From the NCBI RefSeq assembly GCF_009600605.1, contig NZ_VWNA01000001.1:3334501-3398500 (forward strand): a stretch of 64,000 nucleotides of DNA. The letters run 5' to 3'. A program made the translations under genes and the position numbers. A model generated the notes under the pieces. It made no database searches. It saw only the letters and a list, made by a program, of their open reading frames with translations, and was not told the DNA's origin. Every line of letters begins with the position of its first letter. Position 1 is the first letter of the stretch. This document shows, piece after piece, positions 25,916 through 35,349 of this stretch. The stretch comes from Segnochrobactrum spirostomi (GTDB lineage Bacteria; Pseudomonadota; Alphaproteobacteria; Rhizobiales; Segnochrobactraceae).

Positions 25916-26566
25916 TCAGGGCTTCGGCGCGGTGCCGTCCGCGGGCTTCGCGGCATCGGCGGGTTTCGCCGCGCCGTCGGCCGGCTTGGCGTCGCCGCCG
26001 GCGGTCTGCTCCACGGGCGGGAGCGGCACCGGGCTGTCGGACAGGGTCCGCAGATAGGCGATGAGGTCGGCGCGCTCCTGGTCGTCCTTCACACCGGCGA
26101 AGCCCATCGCCGTGCCCTTCACGAAGCCCTTCGGGTTCGTGAGGAAATGGTTCAGGTTCTCGTAGGTCCAGTGCTGCTTGCCGCCTTCGGAGAAGGCCTG
26201 CATGCCCGCCGAATAGGCGAAGCCCGCATGCTCGCCGACCGGACGGTCGACCACGCCCCAGAGATCGGGGCCGACCTTGTTCGGGCCGCCCTTCTCCAGG
26301 CTGTGGCAGGCCTGGCACTTCTTGGAGACGTTGGCGCCCTCGTTCACGTCCGCTTTGGCGAGCAGGACGGGAAGCGGAACGGCCGGAGCCGCAGGCGCGC
26401 CGCCACCGGCCGATTCGGCCGGTGCCTCCGCGACAGTGATCGGATAGCCCGGCTTCTCAGGCACTTCGCGCTCGAAGACGAGCCCGGCCACCACACCGAT
26501 GGCCATTGCGAAGACGAGAGTTCCGAGGATGGCGCCGCTTATTTTGTTTATTTCGAATGTGTCCAT
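25916..26566 (-). CDS. Membrane-anchored c-type cytochrome (CycM / cytochrome c552 type)
   Basis: 216 aa from ATG 26566. An uncleaved N-terminal membrane anchor lies at about 10-31 (SGAILGTLVFAMAIGVVAGL), then an Ala/Pro linker. The class I cytochrome c domain follows, with heme site CQACH at 84-88 and axial Met in KGTAMGF (M154). It closely resembles CycM, which carries electrons from the bc1 complex to cytochrome aa3 oxidase in rhizobia. The C-terminus is a low-complexity tail of KPADGAAKPADA repeats. It faces kdsB across a 284-base divergent region. Confidence 0.92.
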   Translation of the reverse strand: MDTFEINKISGAILGTLVFAMAIGVVAGLVFEREVPEKPGYPITVAEAPAESAGGGAPAAPAVPLPVLLAKADVNEGANVSKKCQACHSLEKGGPNKVGPDLWGVVDRPVGEHAGFAYSAGMQAFSEGGKQHWTYENLNHFLTNPKGFVKGTAMGFAGVKDDQERADLIAYLRTLSDSPVPLPPVEQTAGGDAKPADGAAKPADAAKPADGTAPKP

Positions 26567-26850
26567 CACGTCTCGCTTTTTCCGGGCGCCCCACCCCCTC
26601 CCAGAGGCAGTGACGTCGAAAGACGTATGATGAGTTGAGTAGGTAAACGCTTCAACTCGCCCCTGTCCATGCCTATAAGCGTTCCAAGGCGTGAGACAAT
26701 TCGACACCGACGGCGGAGAGCCGAAACGGACGCGAAGGCTCGAAGCGCCTCTGCCGCCGCATCAATCTCCCGATCCGGCTTCCGTTCCCCGGGCCTGCGC
26801 GCACCTCGTCGAGAGCCGTGCCGTTGCGCTCCGCAACCCGTTCGCCTGCG

Positions 26851-27588
26851 ATGTCCTCCCGTCCGCTCCTGCTTATTCCCGCCCGCCTCGCCTCGACGCG
26901 GCTGCCCAACAAGCCGCTCGCCGACATCGCCGGCAAGCCGATGATCGTCCACGTGCTCGATCGCGCGCGGGAGGCCGATCTCGGACCGGTGGTGGTCGCC
27001 TGCGACGATGCCGGCGTCGCCGAGATCGTCACGGCCGCGGGCGGCTTCGCCGTGCTGACGCGGGCGGATCACCCGTCGGGCTCGGACCGCATCTTCGAGG
27101 CGATCGGTCGGTTCGACCCGGACGGCCGTCATGACGTGATCGTGAACGTTCAGGGTGACCTGCCGACCATCGAACCGGCACCGATCCGGGCTGCCGCGGC
27201 GCTCCTCGCGGACGAAGACGTCGCGATCGGGACGCTCGCCGCCGAGATTCGAATCGAGGCCGAGCGCACCAACCCGAACGTCGTGAAGGCGGTCGGCACC
27301 GAGATTGCCCCCGGCCGGCTCCGCGCACTCTACTTCACCCGGGCGACCGCTCCCTGGGGCGACGGCCCGCTGTTCCACCACATCGGCCTCTACGCCTATC
27401 GCCGGGCCGCGCTCGAACGCTTCGTCGCCCTGCCGCCGTCCCCGCTGGAGCGCCGCGAGCGCCTCGAACAATTGCGCGCGCTCGAGGCCGGCATGCGCAT
27501 CGACATCGCGGTGGTGGACACGGTGCCCCTCGGGGTGGATACAGCCGACGATCTGGAGCACGCCCGCGCGGCGCTCCGGAGCCGATGA
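26851..27588 (+). CDS. kdsB: CMP-KDO synthetase (3-deoxy-manno-octulosonate cytidylyltransferase)
   Basis: 245 aa from ATG 26851. The nucleotide-binding signature [14 protein letters not shown] is at 10-23, followed by [11 protein letters not shown] and [16 protein letters not shown], all standard KdsB features. It activates KDO with CTP for the lipopolysaccharide inner core, so the cell makes LPS. The start shown gives the normal family N-terminus; an in-frame upstream codon at 26818 is less likely. Its stop overlaps an ATG that is in frame with the following pheA, so the two are probably one transcript. Confidence 0.95.
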   Translation: MSSRPLLLIPARLASTRLPNKPLADIAGKPMIVHVLDRAREADLGPVVVACDDAGVAEIVTAAGGFAVLTRADHPSGSDRIFEAIGRFDPDGRHDVIVNVQGDLPTIEPAPIRAAAALLADEDVAIGTLAAEIRIEAERTNPNVVKAVGTEIAPGRLRALYFTRATAPWGDGPLFHHIGLYAYRRAALERFVALPPSPLERRERLEQLRALEAGMRIDIAVVDTVPLGVDTADDLEHARAALRSR

Positions 27589-27644
27589 TCCCGCCGTCGC
27601 CCTCATCCGAGAGCCGCACGGCGCCTAGAGACGAGACGAGACCG

Positions 27645-28538
27645 ATGTCGAACCCGAAGCGGGTGGCCTATCAGGGCGAACCCGGGGCCAATTCCCACAT
27701 CGCCTGCCACGAGGTGTTCCCGGACTACGAGGCCGTTCCGTCGGCCACGTTCGAGGATTGCTTCGCCGCCCTCGAATCGGGCGCGGTCGATCTCGCGATG
27801 ATCCCGATCGAGAACTCGGTCGCCGGCCGCGTCGCCGACATCCACCATCTGCTGCCCCAGGCGAAGGCCTCGATCATCGGCGAGCATTTCCTGCCGGTGC
27901 ACCACCAGCTTCTCGGCCTCAAGGGCTCTTCGCTCGGCGGGCTGAAGGTGGTGCAGAGCCATGTCCAGGCCCTCGGCCAGTGCCGCCGCACCCTGCGCAG
28001 GCTCGGGCTCGAGCCGGTGGTCGGCGCCGACACCGCCGGCTCCGCCCGCGAGATCGCCGAGCTCGGCGATCCGACGCGCGGCGCGCTTGCCTCCCGCCTC
28101 GCCGCCGAGATCTACGGCCTCGACATCCTCGCCGCCGACGTCGAGGACGAAGCCCACAACACGACGCGCTTCGTGATTTTCTCCCGCGAGGACAACCGCC
28201 CCCGCGTCGGCGCCGGCCCCACGGTGACCTCGATCCTGTTCCGGGTGCGCAACGTGCCGGCCGCGCTCTACAAGGCGCTCGGCGGCTTCGCGACGAACGG
28301 CGTCAACATCACTAAGCTCGAATCCTACCAGCTCGCCGGGCAGTTCTTCGCGACCCAGTTCTACGCCGACATCGAGGGCCACCTCGACGATCCGGCAGTG
28401 GCGCTCGCGGTGGAGGAGCTGACCTTCTTCTCGGCCGAATTGCGCATCCTCGGCGTCTATCCGGCCTCGCCCTTCCGCGAGACGATCCGCGAGCCGGAGG
28501 AGAACCGCGTCAACCGGCCGATGTCGGTCGGTGAATAG
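27645..28538 (+). CDS. pheA: Prephenate dehydratase
   Basis: 297 aa. The prephenate dehydratase domain comes first (VAYQGEPGANSHIA, PIENSVAGRV, catalytic TTRF at 173-176), then a C-terminal ACT domain that senses phenylalanine (NITKLESYQLAGQF). There is no chorismate mutase domain, so it is the monofunctional form usual in alphaproteobacteria. It converts prephenate to phenylpyruvate. ATG 27645 gives the conserved N-terminus. An in-frame ATG at 27585 that overlaps the kdsB stop would add 20 non-conserved residues. Confidence 0.95.
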   Translation: MSNPKRVAYQGEPGANSHIACHEVFPDYEAVPSATFEDCFAALESGAVDLAMIPIENSVAGRVADIHHLLPQAKASIIGEHFLPVHHQLLGLKGSSLGGLKVVQSHVQALGQCRRTLRRLGLEPVVGADTAGSAREIAELGDPTRGALASRLAAEIYGLDILAADVEDEAHNTTRFVIFSREDNRPRVGAGPTVTSILFRVRNVPAALYKALGGFATNGVNITKLESYQLAGQFFATQFYADIEGHLDDPAVALAVEELTFFSAELRILGVYPASPFRETIREPEENRVNRPMSVGE

Positions 28539-28606
28539 GGACGTGGGGCGCCGGCGCCGCTCCGCGACCGGCCGCGGCGGGCTCTCTGGCTCCGCCGCCG
28601 CTCCAC

Positions 28607-29527
28607 TCACGGGAACGCGACGGTCGGAGGCATCGAGGAGAGGATCGCTTCGACATTGCCGCCGGTCTTGAGGCCGAACAGCGTGCCGCGGTCGTAGACC
28701 AGATTGAACTCGACATAGCGGCCGCGGCGGACGAGTTGCTCGTGGCGCTCGTCCTCCGTCCAGGGCTTGTCCCAGTTCGCCCGCACGATCGCGGGATAGA
28801 TCGCCAGAAAGGCCTCGCCGACGGCGCGGGTGAAGGCGAAATCGGCGCTGCGGTCGCCGCTGTCGAGATAATCGTAGAAAATGCCGCCGATGCCGCGCGG
28901 CTCGTTGCGGTGCTTCAGGAAGAAATAATCGTCGCACCACGCCTTGTAGCGGGCGTAATCGGCGACCGGGTGGGGCGCGCAGGCGCCTTCCATCGCGGCG
29001 TGGAAGGCCCGCGTATCCGGGTCCTCCTGGGTGCGGCGCCGGTCGAGCATGGGGGTGAGATCGGCGCCGCCGCCGAACCACGCCCGCGTCGTCACCACCA
29101 TCCGCGTGTTCATGTGAACCGTCGGGATGTGCGGGCTCCAGGGGTGGGCGATGAGCGAGATGCCCGACGCCCAGAAGCGCGGATCTTCGCTCGCGCCCGG
29201 CATCGCGGCGCGGAATTCCGGCGAGAATTCCCCGTGCACGGTCGAGATGTGGATGCCGGCCTTCTCGAACAGCCGTCCCTTCAGGATGCCCATTTCGCCG
29301 CCGCCACCCGGTTCGCCCGTCCAGTCGGTGCGTGCCCATGGGCTGCGGACGAAGCGGTTCGCCGGCTGATCGGCGACCCCCGCCACGCCCTCCGCCTCGG
29401 CCTCGAGGGCGTCGAAGGCGGCGTGGAGGCGATCACGCAGGCTCTGGAACCAGGCCTTCGCGGCGTCCTTCGCGGGTTCGATCTCGCCGAGCGGCGTCGG
29501 CGCGCGGGCGCCCTCTTTGTCGGCCAT
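28607..29527 (-). CDS. hemF: Oxygen-dependent coproporphyrinogen III oxidase
   Basis: 306 aa from ATG 29527. Highly conserved HemF blocks are all present: [41 protein letters not shown] and [14 protein letters not shown]. It decarboxylates coproporphyrinogen III to protoporphyrinogen IX using O2, in the cytoplasm. This implies aerobic heme synthesis, in line with the nearby bc1 complex and cytochrome c. The frame extends to 29626, but ATG 29527 fits the family length better. It is divergent from the ABC exporter. Confidence 0.95.
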   Translation of the reverse strand: MADKEGARAPTPLGEIEPAKDAAKAWFQSLRDRLHAAFDALEAEAEGVAGVADQPANRFVRSPWARTDWTGEPGGGGEMGILKGRLFEKAGIHISTVHGEFSPEFRAAMPGASEDPRFWASGISLIAHPWSPHIPTVHMNTRMVVTTRAWFGGGADLTPMLDRRRTQEDPDTRAFHAAMEGACAPHPVADYARYKAWCDDYFFLKHRNEPRGIGGIFYDYLDSGDRSADFAFTRAVGEAFLAIYPAIVRANWDKPWTEDERHEQLVRRGRYVEFNLVYDRGTLFGLKTGGNVEAILSSMPPTVAFP

Positions 29528-29770
29528 CCGTCTTCTCCCGGCTCGGATCGCCGCAGCCTCCGCGGCACCTGTCTCAGAACGCTTCCAATCGGCCCGACGC
29601 CGCGCCGTCAAGGGAGGACATCGCACGCGGGGCTGTTCGGGACGATCGGTCTCATCGCGCGGGGCCCGCGAACGGCACTCGCGCAGAACTTAAATTCGTC
29701 CGGCTGATCCATCAGCTATAGGAGACGTCACGCGGGCGGGGCCATGCCTCGCGCCCGGTCGGAGATCGAC

Positions 29771-31624
29771 ATGCGTATCGTTTCCTGGTTCGAGTCCCGT
29801 ATCGATCCCTTCCGGGTGCCGCCCGAGGGGACGCCGCCGCCGGGGCTCGGCGCGTTCTATTGGTATTTCGTTCGTCAGGCCGGACCGTGGTTCCTCGCGG
29901 TGCTCGCCGCCGGCGCGATCGTCGCGGGCGTCGAGGTCTCGATGTTCCGCTATGTCGGCGCGATCGTCGATGTTCTCGGCAAGACGAGCCCGGAGCGCGT
30001 CTTCATCGAATATGGCCCGACGCTCGCCTGGATGCTCGGCGTCGTGCTGTTCGCCCGCCCGCTCGCCACCGCCCTGCACGATCTCGTCGTGCGGCAGGCG
30101 ATCGTGCCGCAGTTCACGGCCCTGGTGCGCTGGCAATCGCACCGCCACGTGATCCGCCAGAGCCTGTCCTTCTTCCAGAACGATTTCGCCGGCCGGCTGT
30201 CGAGCCGCGTCATGCAGACCGGGCCGGCCTTGCGCGAATCCGTCGTCAATGTGGTCGATGCGCTGTGGTTCGCCGGCATCTACGCCGGCAGCGCGCTCCT
30301 CCTTTTCGCCCAGGCCGACCTGTGGCTCGCGACGCCGCTGTTCCTTTGGGTGATCGGCTACGTCCTCGTGCTGCGCTGGTTTGTGCCGCGGCTGCGTGGG
30401 CTCTCGAAGTCGGTGTCCGAAGCCAATTCCCTGCTCACCGGCCGCATCGTCGACGGCTACACCAACATCGCGACCGTCAAGATGTTTGCCCACGCCGAGC
30501 GGGAGGAGGTCTATGTCCGCGAGGCGATGGACGCCCAGCTCGGCGCGTTTCGCCGGCAATTGCGGGCGATCACGGCGATGACGCTGTCGATCGCCGTGCT
30601 CAATTCGTTGATGCTCGGTGCGACCGGGACGGTCGCAGTGCTGCTCTGGCAGGCCGGATCGGTCGGTCTCGGCGCCATCGCCTTCGCGACCGGGCTCGCC
30701 ATCCGCATCGTCAACATGTCCGGCTGGATCATGTGGGAGGTCAACGGCATCTTCGAGAATGTCGGGCAGGTCCAGGAGGGCATGATGACGATCGCCAAGC
30801 CCCTGACCGTCGTCGACAAGCCCGACGCCGTGCCGCTCGCGGTCTCTCGCGGCGAGGTGCGCTTCGAGCGCGTTCGCTTCCACTACGGCAAGGGCTCCGG
30901 GATCATCGATGAGCTGTCGCTGTCGGTGCGCCCCGGCGAGCGTGTCGGGCTCGTCGGACGCTCCGGCGCCGGCAAGTCGACGCTCGTCAACCTCCTCCTG
31001 CGCTTCCACGATCTCGAAGGCGGCCGGATCCTCATCGACGGCCAGGACATCGCCGGCGTGCGGCAGGAGAGCCTGCGCGCGGCGATCGGCGTCGTCACCC
31101 AGGACACCTCGCTCCTGCACCGCTCCGTGCGCGACAACATCACCTACGGCCGTCCCGATGCCGATCAGGCGGCGATCGAGGCGGCGGCGGCGCGCGCCCA
31201 TGCCGGCGAGTTCATCGCGAGCCTGGTCGATCCGGCCGGCCGGCAGGGCTACGACGCCCATGTCGGCGAGCGCGGGGTGAAGCTCTCCGGCGGACAGCGC
31301 CAGCGCATCGCCATCGCCCGCGTGCTGCTCAAGGACGCGCCGATCCTGATCCTCGACGAGGCGACCTCGGCGCTCGATTCCGAGGTCGAGGCGGCGATCC
31401 AGGAGGACCTCGAGACGCTGATGGTCGGCAAGACGGTGATCGCCATCGCCCACCGGCTCTCGACCATCGCCCGCATGGACCGCCTCGTCGTGCTCGATCG
31501 CGGGGCGATCCTCGAGGAGGGGCGTCACGACGAGCTGATTCGCCGCGGCGGACTCTATGCGGACCTATGGCGCCGCCAGTCGGGCGGCTTCCTCGGCGGC
31601 GGAAACCGCGGCGAGGCAGCCTGA
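29771..31624 (+). CDS. ABC exporter, fused membrane and ATPase domains
   Basis: 617 aa from ATG 29771 (CGGAG, 6 bases before it); ATG 29744 would add nine residues. Six membrane helices span about 35-325. The ATPase domain has Walker A GRSGAGKS (396-403), Q-loop QDTSLLH, signature LSGGQ (505-509) and Walker B LILDE (526-530). It is a half-size exporter of the MsbA/multidrug type acting as a homodimer. Lipid A, lipids or drugs are possible cargos; the sequence does not decide. It converges on trmL with no bases between the stops. Confidence 0.9.
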   Translation: MRIVSWFESRIDPFRVPPEGTPPPGLGAFYWYFVRQAGPWFLAVLAAGAIVAGVEVSMFRYVGAIVDVLGKTSPERVFIEYGPTLAWMLGVVLFARPLATALHDLVVRQAIVPQFTALVRWQSHRHVIRQSLSFFQNDFAGRLSSRVMQTGPALRESVVNVVDALWFAGIYAGSALLLFAQADLWLATPLFLWVIGYVLVLRWFVPRLRGLSKSVSEANSLLTGRIVDGYTNIATVKMFAHAEREEVYVREAMDAQLGAFRRQLRAITAMTLSIAVLNSLMLGATGTVAVLLWQAGSVGLGAIAFATGLAIRIVNMSGWIMWEVNGIFENVGQVQEGMMTIAKPLTVVDKPDAVPLAVSRGEVRFERVRFHYGKGSGIIDELSLSVRPGERVGLVGRSGAGKSTLVNLLLRFHDLEGGRILIDGQDIAGVRQESLRAAIGVVTQDTSLLHRSVRDNITYGRPDADQAAIEAAAARAHAGEFIASLVDPAGRQGYDAHVGERGVKLSGGQRQRIAIARVLLKDAPILILDEATSALDSEVEAAIQEDLETLMVGKTVIAIAHRLSTIARMDRLVVLDRGAILEEGRHDELIRRGGLYADLWRRQSGGFLGGGNRGEAA

Positions 31625-32083
31625 TCAGACGGCGAGGCCGCCGGTCTGGCGCAGCGCCTCGCCGAGGATCATGCCGGCGGCGACGGCGACGTTGAGCGAC
31701 CGCAGGCCGTTGTGCATCGGGATCGTAACGCGGGCGTCGGCGGCGTCGTGCACGTCGTCGGGCACGCCCGCCGATTCCCGTCCGACGAGCAGAATGTCGC
31801 CCGGCGCGAAGGCGAAGGCGGGGTAGGACGTCTCCGCCCGCGTCGTCGCGAGGACGAGCCGGCGGCCCTCGGCGCGGCGCGCGGCCTCGAAGGCGGCCCA
31901 GGACACGTGCCGTGTGATCGCCACCGCATCGAGATAATCGAGGCCGGCGCGGCGGAAGGCGCGGTCGCTGACGGGGAAGCCGGCGGGCTCGATGATGTCG
32001 ACCGCGACGGCGAGGCAGGCGCACAGGCGCAGCATGGTGCCGGTGTTCTGCGGGATGTCCGGCTGGTAGAGCGCGAGGCGCAT
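31625..32083 (-). CDS. trmL: tRNA (cytidine/uridine-34 2'-O)-methyltransferase
   Basis: 152 aa, a compact SPOUT methyltransferase with the C-terminal trefoil knot (DILLVGRESAGVP, VTIPMHNGLRSLNVAVAAGMIL). The N-terminus MRLALYQPDIPQNTGTMLRL is the TrmL signature. It 2'-O-methylates the wobble base of leucine tRNAs using SAM. The start at 32083 has GAGGAAA 5 bases before it. It shares a 358-base divergent region with petA. Confidence 0.93.
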   Translation of the reverse strand: MRLALYQPDIPQNTGTMLRLCACLAVAVDIIEPAGFPVSDRAFRRAGLDYLDAVAITRHVSWAAFEAARRAEGRRLVLATTRAETSYPAFAFAPGDILLVGRESAGVPDDVHDAADARVTIPMHNGLRSLNVAVAAGMILGEALRQTGGLAV

Positions 32084-32441
32084 CGGCTTTCCTCGGGGAT
32101 CACAAGGTGTTGGGACGATCGCCTGAAGAGCACACGCCGTCGTGAAGCGTCTTGCGACATTCGGTCCGCGCGCCGGGTCCGAGGCTGGACAAGTTCTAGC
32201 GACGATGCAAGAAAGTCTAGTACGAGGGCCGCGGTTCGCGGACTGCGCGAAGGGGGCTGATGCGATGCGTGGCACCTTTTGTGCACAACCGCGTTCGAAA
32301 GATCGGCCCCGTCCTGGAAACGCTCGATAGGCTCGTCTCGCGGACACCCTGATTCTATCCGCGAGTCGTGCTTTTCTCGATCTGCCTCGCCGGCGCCGCT
32401 TCCAGGCATTGGATACCTTCGGCATCGGGAGGAGCCTGATT
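32084..32441. other. Divergent non-coding region between trmL and petA
   Basis: 358 bases with no convincing gene; a 62-codon frame at 32142-32330 lacks a ribosome-binding site. It should hold the promoters for trmL and petABC. A TTGTGCACAA palindrome near 32280 could be an operator. Nothing else stands out. Confidence 0.5.
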
Positions 32442-33002
32442 TTGGCGAGCATCGAGTCATCCGAACCCACGCGGCGCGATTTTCTCTACATCGCCACCGG
32501 CGCTTTTGCGGCCGTGGGGGTGGGAGCGGTCGCGTGGCCTCTGATCGATCAGATGAACCCCGACGCCGCGTCGCTCGCGCTTGCGACGAGCGAGGTGAAC
32601 GTCGCGAACATCGCCGAGGGCCAGTCCGTCATCATCAAATGGCGCGGCAAGCCGGTGGTGGTCCGCAACCGGACGGCCAAGGAAATCGACGAGGCGAAGA
32701 CGGTCGAGCTCAACCAGCTCATCGATCCCGTAGCCCGTAACCAGAACCTGCCCGACGACGCCCCGGCGACCGACGCCAACCGCGCCGCGCCCGGCAAGGA
32801 GCAGTGGCTGGTGATGGTGCAGATCTGCACCCATCTCGGCTGCGTGCCGCTGGGCCAGCAGGGCGACTACGACGGCTGGTTCTGCCCCTGCCACGGCTCG
32901 CAATATGACAGCGCGGGCCGCGTCCGCCACGGGCCGGCGCCCATGAACATGGAAATCCCGCCCTACAAGTTCACCTCCGATTCCGTGATCACGATCGGCT
33001 GA
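32442..33002 (+). CDS. petA: Ubiquinol-cytochrome c reductase iron-sulfur subunit (Rieske)
   Basis: 186 aa. The TAT motif TRRDFL (10-15) leads into an uncleaved membrane anchor (about 15-35). The Rieske 2Fe-2S site uses CTHLGC (129-134) and CPCHGS (148-153), and GPAP follows. It passes electrons from ubiquinol to cytochrome c1 in complex III. The start is a TTG at 32442 behind GGGAGGAG at 7-8 bases: this gives the family N-terminus, whereas no ATG does. It is the first gene of petABC, 19 bases before petB. Confidence 0.95.
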   Translation: MASIESSEPTRRDFLYIATGAFAAVGVGAVAWPLIDQMNPDAASLALATSEVNVANIAEGQSVIIKWRGKPVVVRNRTAKEIDEAKTVELNQLIDPVARNQNLPDDAPATDANRAAPGKEQWLVMVQICTHLGCVPLGQQGDYDGWFCPCHGSQYDSAGRVRHGPAPMNMEIPPYKFTSDSVITIG

Positions 33003-33021
33003 CCGGACAGGAGCGCGCACA

Positions 33022-34293
33022 ATGGCTGGACATTCCACCTACGAGCCGCAGCACCCCGCCGCCAAATGGCTGGAGAGCCGGCTGCCGATCATCGGGCTCC
33101 TTAAGGGGCAGGCGATCGATTTCCCCACCCCGAAGAACCTCAATTATTGGTGGACCTTCGGCGGCATCCTCGCCGTCATGCTGGTGGTGCAGATCATCAC
33201 CGGAATCGTCCTCGTGATGCATTATGCGCCGAACGTGCTCATCGCGTTCTCCGGCGTCGAAGGCATCATGCGCGACGTGAATTACGGGTGGCTCTTGCGC
33301 TACCTGCATTCGAACGGCGCCTCGATGTTCTTCGTCGCCGTCTACATCCACATCTTCCGCGGGCTCTATTTCGGCTCCTACAAGGAGCCCCGCGAGGTTC
33401 TGTGGATCCTCGGCGTGATCATCTTCCTTCTGATGATGGCGACGGCCTTCATGGGCTACGTGCTGCCCTGGGGTCAGATGTCGTTCTGGGGCGCCACCGT
33501 CATCACCAACCTCTTCTCGGCGATCCCGGTGGTCGGTGAGACGATCGTGACGTGGCTGTGGGGCGGCTTCGCGGTCGACAACGCCACGCTGAACCGCTTC
33601 TTCTCGCTGCATTATCTCCTGCCGTTCGTCATCGCCGGCGTGGTTGTCCTCCACATCTGGGCGCTCCACGTCGCCGGCAACAACAATCCGACCGGCATCT
33701 CGGTGAAGTCGAAGCAGGATACGGTGCCGTTCCATCCGTACTACACGATGAAAGACGGTTTCGCGATCATCGTGTTCTTCATCCTCTACGCCTGGTTCGT
33801 GTTCTATATCCCAAACTATATGGGCCATCCGGACAACTACATCCCGGCCGACCCGATGGTGACGCCGGCCCACATCGTGCCCGAATGGTACTTCCTGCCG
33901 TTCTACGCGATCCTGCGCTCCATCCCCTCCAAGCTCGGCGGCGTGATCGCGATGTTCGGCGCGATTGCGGTGCTGTTCTTCCTGCCGTGGCTCGACACCT
34001 CGAAGGTGCGCTCGGCCACGTTCCGTCCGGTCTACAAGATCTTCTTCTGGATCCTCGTCTGCGTCGCGGTGCTGCTCGGCTGGCTCGGTTCGAAGCCGCC
34101 CGAGGGCATCTACGTGGTGATCGGCCGGCTCTGCACCGCCTATTATTTCGTCCACTTCCTCGTGATCCTGCCGCTGCTCGGCCTGTTCGAGACGCCGAAG
34201 CCTCTGCCTGCCTCGATTTCGGAATCGGTGCTCGGCAAGCACGGCGGCGGTCGCCCGGCCGGCGCCGTCGGGGCGCCAGAGAGCAAGGGCTGA
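33022..34293 (+). CDS. petB: Cytochrome b subunit of the bc1 complex
   Basis: 423 aa. An eight-helix cytochrome b. The b-type heme ligands come from two pairs of histidines in helices B and D ([28 protein letters not shown]). The ubiquinol-site motif [16 protein letters not shown] is intact. This is the full-length form with N- and C-terminal halves joined, as in mitochondria and alphaproteobacteria. The short tail rich in Gly and Arg is not conserved. It sits between petA and petC in the usual order. Confidence 0.97.
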   Translation: MAGHSTYEPQHPAAKWLESRLPIIGLLKGQAIDFPTPKNLNYWWTFGGILAVMLVVQIITGIVLVMHYAPNVLIAFSGVEGIMRDVNYGWLLRYLHSNGASMFFVAVYIHIFRGLYFGSYKEPREVLWILGVIIFLLMMATAFMGYVLPWGQMSFWGATVITNLFSAIPVVGETIVTWLWGGFAVDNATLNRFFSLHYLLPFVIAGVVVLHIWALHVAGNNNPTGISVKSKQDTVPFHPYYTMKDGFAIIVFFILYAWFVFYIPNYMGHPDNYIPADPMVTPAHIVPEWYFLPFYAILRSIPSKLGGVIAMFGAIAVLFFLPWLDTSKVRSATFRPVYKIFFWILVCVAVLLGWLGSKPPEGIYVVIGRLCTAYYFVHFLVILPLLGLFETPKPLPASISESVLGKHGGGRPAGAVGAPESKG

Positions 34294-34295
34294 CC

Positions 34296-35234
34296 ATGAT
34301 GGGCGCGGCAACCTCAGGCGAATGCACGGGGCAGGGGCGAGGGATCATGAGCGACGGATCGAACAGAGGGCGCGCGACGGTGCGCACGGGACGCGGCTTC
34401 CCCTTGCGCGCGGCCCTGGCGGCGGGGGCGATGCTGCTGGCGGCGCACGGTGCGCCGGCGCTGGCGCAAGAGCACGAAGGCCCCCATGTGCCGCGGGAGA
34501 GCTGGAGCTTCGCCGGCCCCTTCGGCCATTTTGACGAGGCGCAGTTGCAGCGCGGCTTCCAGGTCTACAAGGAAGTCTGCTCGGCCTGCCATTCGCTGAA
34601 TTATGTGGCCTTCCGCAATCTCGGCCAGCCCGGCGGCCTCGGCTACAACGAGGCGCAGGTCAAGACGATCGCGTCCGAGTACCAGATCACCGACGGGCCG
34701 GATGCGAACGGCGACATGTTCCAGCGGCCGGGCCGGCCGTCGGATCATTTCCCGCCGCCCTTCCCGAACCCGGAAGCGGCCGCCGCGGCGAACAATGGCA
34801 AGGCGCCGCCGGATCTGTCGCTGATGGCGAAGGCGCGCGCGGTTCAGCGGGGCTTCCCCTGGTTCGTGTTCGACGCCGTGACGCAATATCAGGAGGCCGG
34901 GCCGGATTATATCCACGCCCTCCTGACCGGCTACAAGGACCCGCCGGCCGACATCCAGGTGCCGCCGGGCCTGCATTACAATCCGAACTTCATCTCCGGG
35001 CACTTCCTGGCGATGCCGCCGCCGCTCTCGGACGGTCAGGTGACCTATGCCGACGGTGCGCCGCAGACCGTCGATCAATATTCGCGCGACGTTGCGGCCT
35101 TCCTCATGTGGGCGGCCGAGCCGAAGCTCGAGGCGCGCAAGGAAACCGGCTTCAAGGTGATGATCTTCCTTATCGCCTTCGCCGTTCTCTTGTACCTGAC
35201 CAAGAACAAGATCTGGCGCAACGTGGAGCACTGA
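34296..35234 (+). CDS. petC: Cytochrome c1 subunit of the bc1 complex
   Basis: 312 aa from ATG 34296, which has AAGGG 6 bases before it and follows the petB stop by 2 bases. ATG 34347 is an alternative that would shorten the signal-peptide n-region. The signal peptide ends at about APALAQ (residue 58). Heme c attaches at CSACH (95-99); an axial-Met region follows later, and a C-terminal membrane helix (KVMIFLIAFAVLLYLT) anchors it. Electrons pass from the Rieske protein to cytochrome c, here probably the CycM-like protein at 25.9 kb. Confidence 0.94.
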   Translation: MMGAATSGECTGQGRGIMSDGSNRGRATVRTGRGFPLRAALAAGAMLLAAHGAPALAQEHEGPHVPRESWSFAGPFGHFDEAQLQRGFQVYKEVCSACHSLNYVAFRNLGQPGGLGYNEAQVKTIASEYQITDGPDANGDMFQRPGRPSDHFPPPFPNPEAAAAANNGKAPPDLSLMAKARAVQRGFPWFVFDAVTQYQEAGPDYIHALLTGYKDPPADIQVPPGLHYNPNFISGHFLAMPPPLSDGQVTYADGAPQTVDQYSRDVAAFLMWAAEPKLEARKETGFKVMIFLIAFAVLLYLTKNKIWRNVEH

Positions 35235-35297
35235 AGGCGCGCCGGTCTTGAGCCGGCCCGCGCGAGCGCGTTCCACGTCGCACACGCAATCCCTCAG

Positions 35298-35330
35298 CGC
35301 CCGGGCCGATCGGCTCGGGCGTTCTGTTTT
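35298..35330 (+). terminator. Terminator after petABC
   Basis: 10-bp stem CGCCCGGGCC / GGCTCGGGCG with one mismatch and a GATC loop, then TTCTGTTTT. It lies 64 bases after the petC stop and marks the end of the bc1 operon. Confidence 0.75.
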
Positions 35331-35349
35331 CGGGTGCAGGGACGCAGTC

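Noticed and set aside
29690-31528. 612-codon antisense frame across the ABC exporter
   Set aside because: No recognisable domain; the plus strand contains all ABC motifs.
32142-32330. 62-codon frame in the trmL-petA gap
   Set aside because: No ribosome-binding site and no recognisable family; the region is needed for two promoters.
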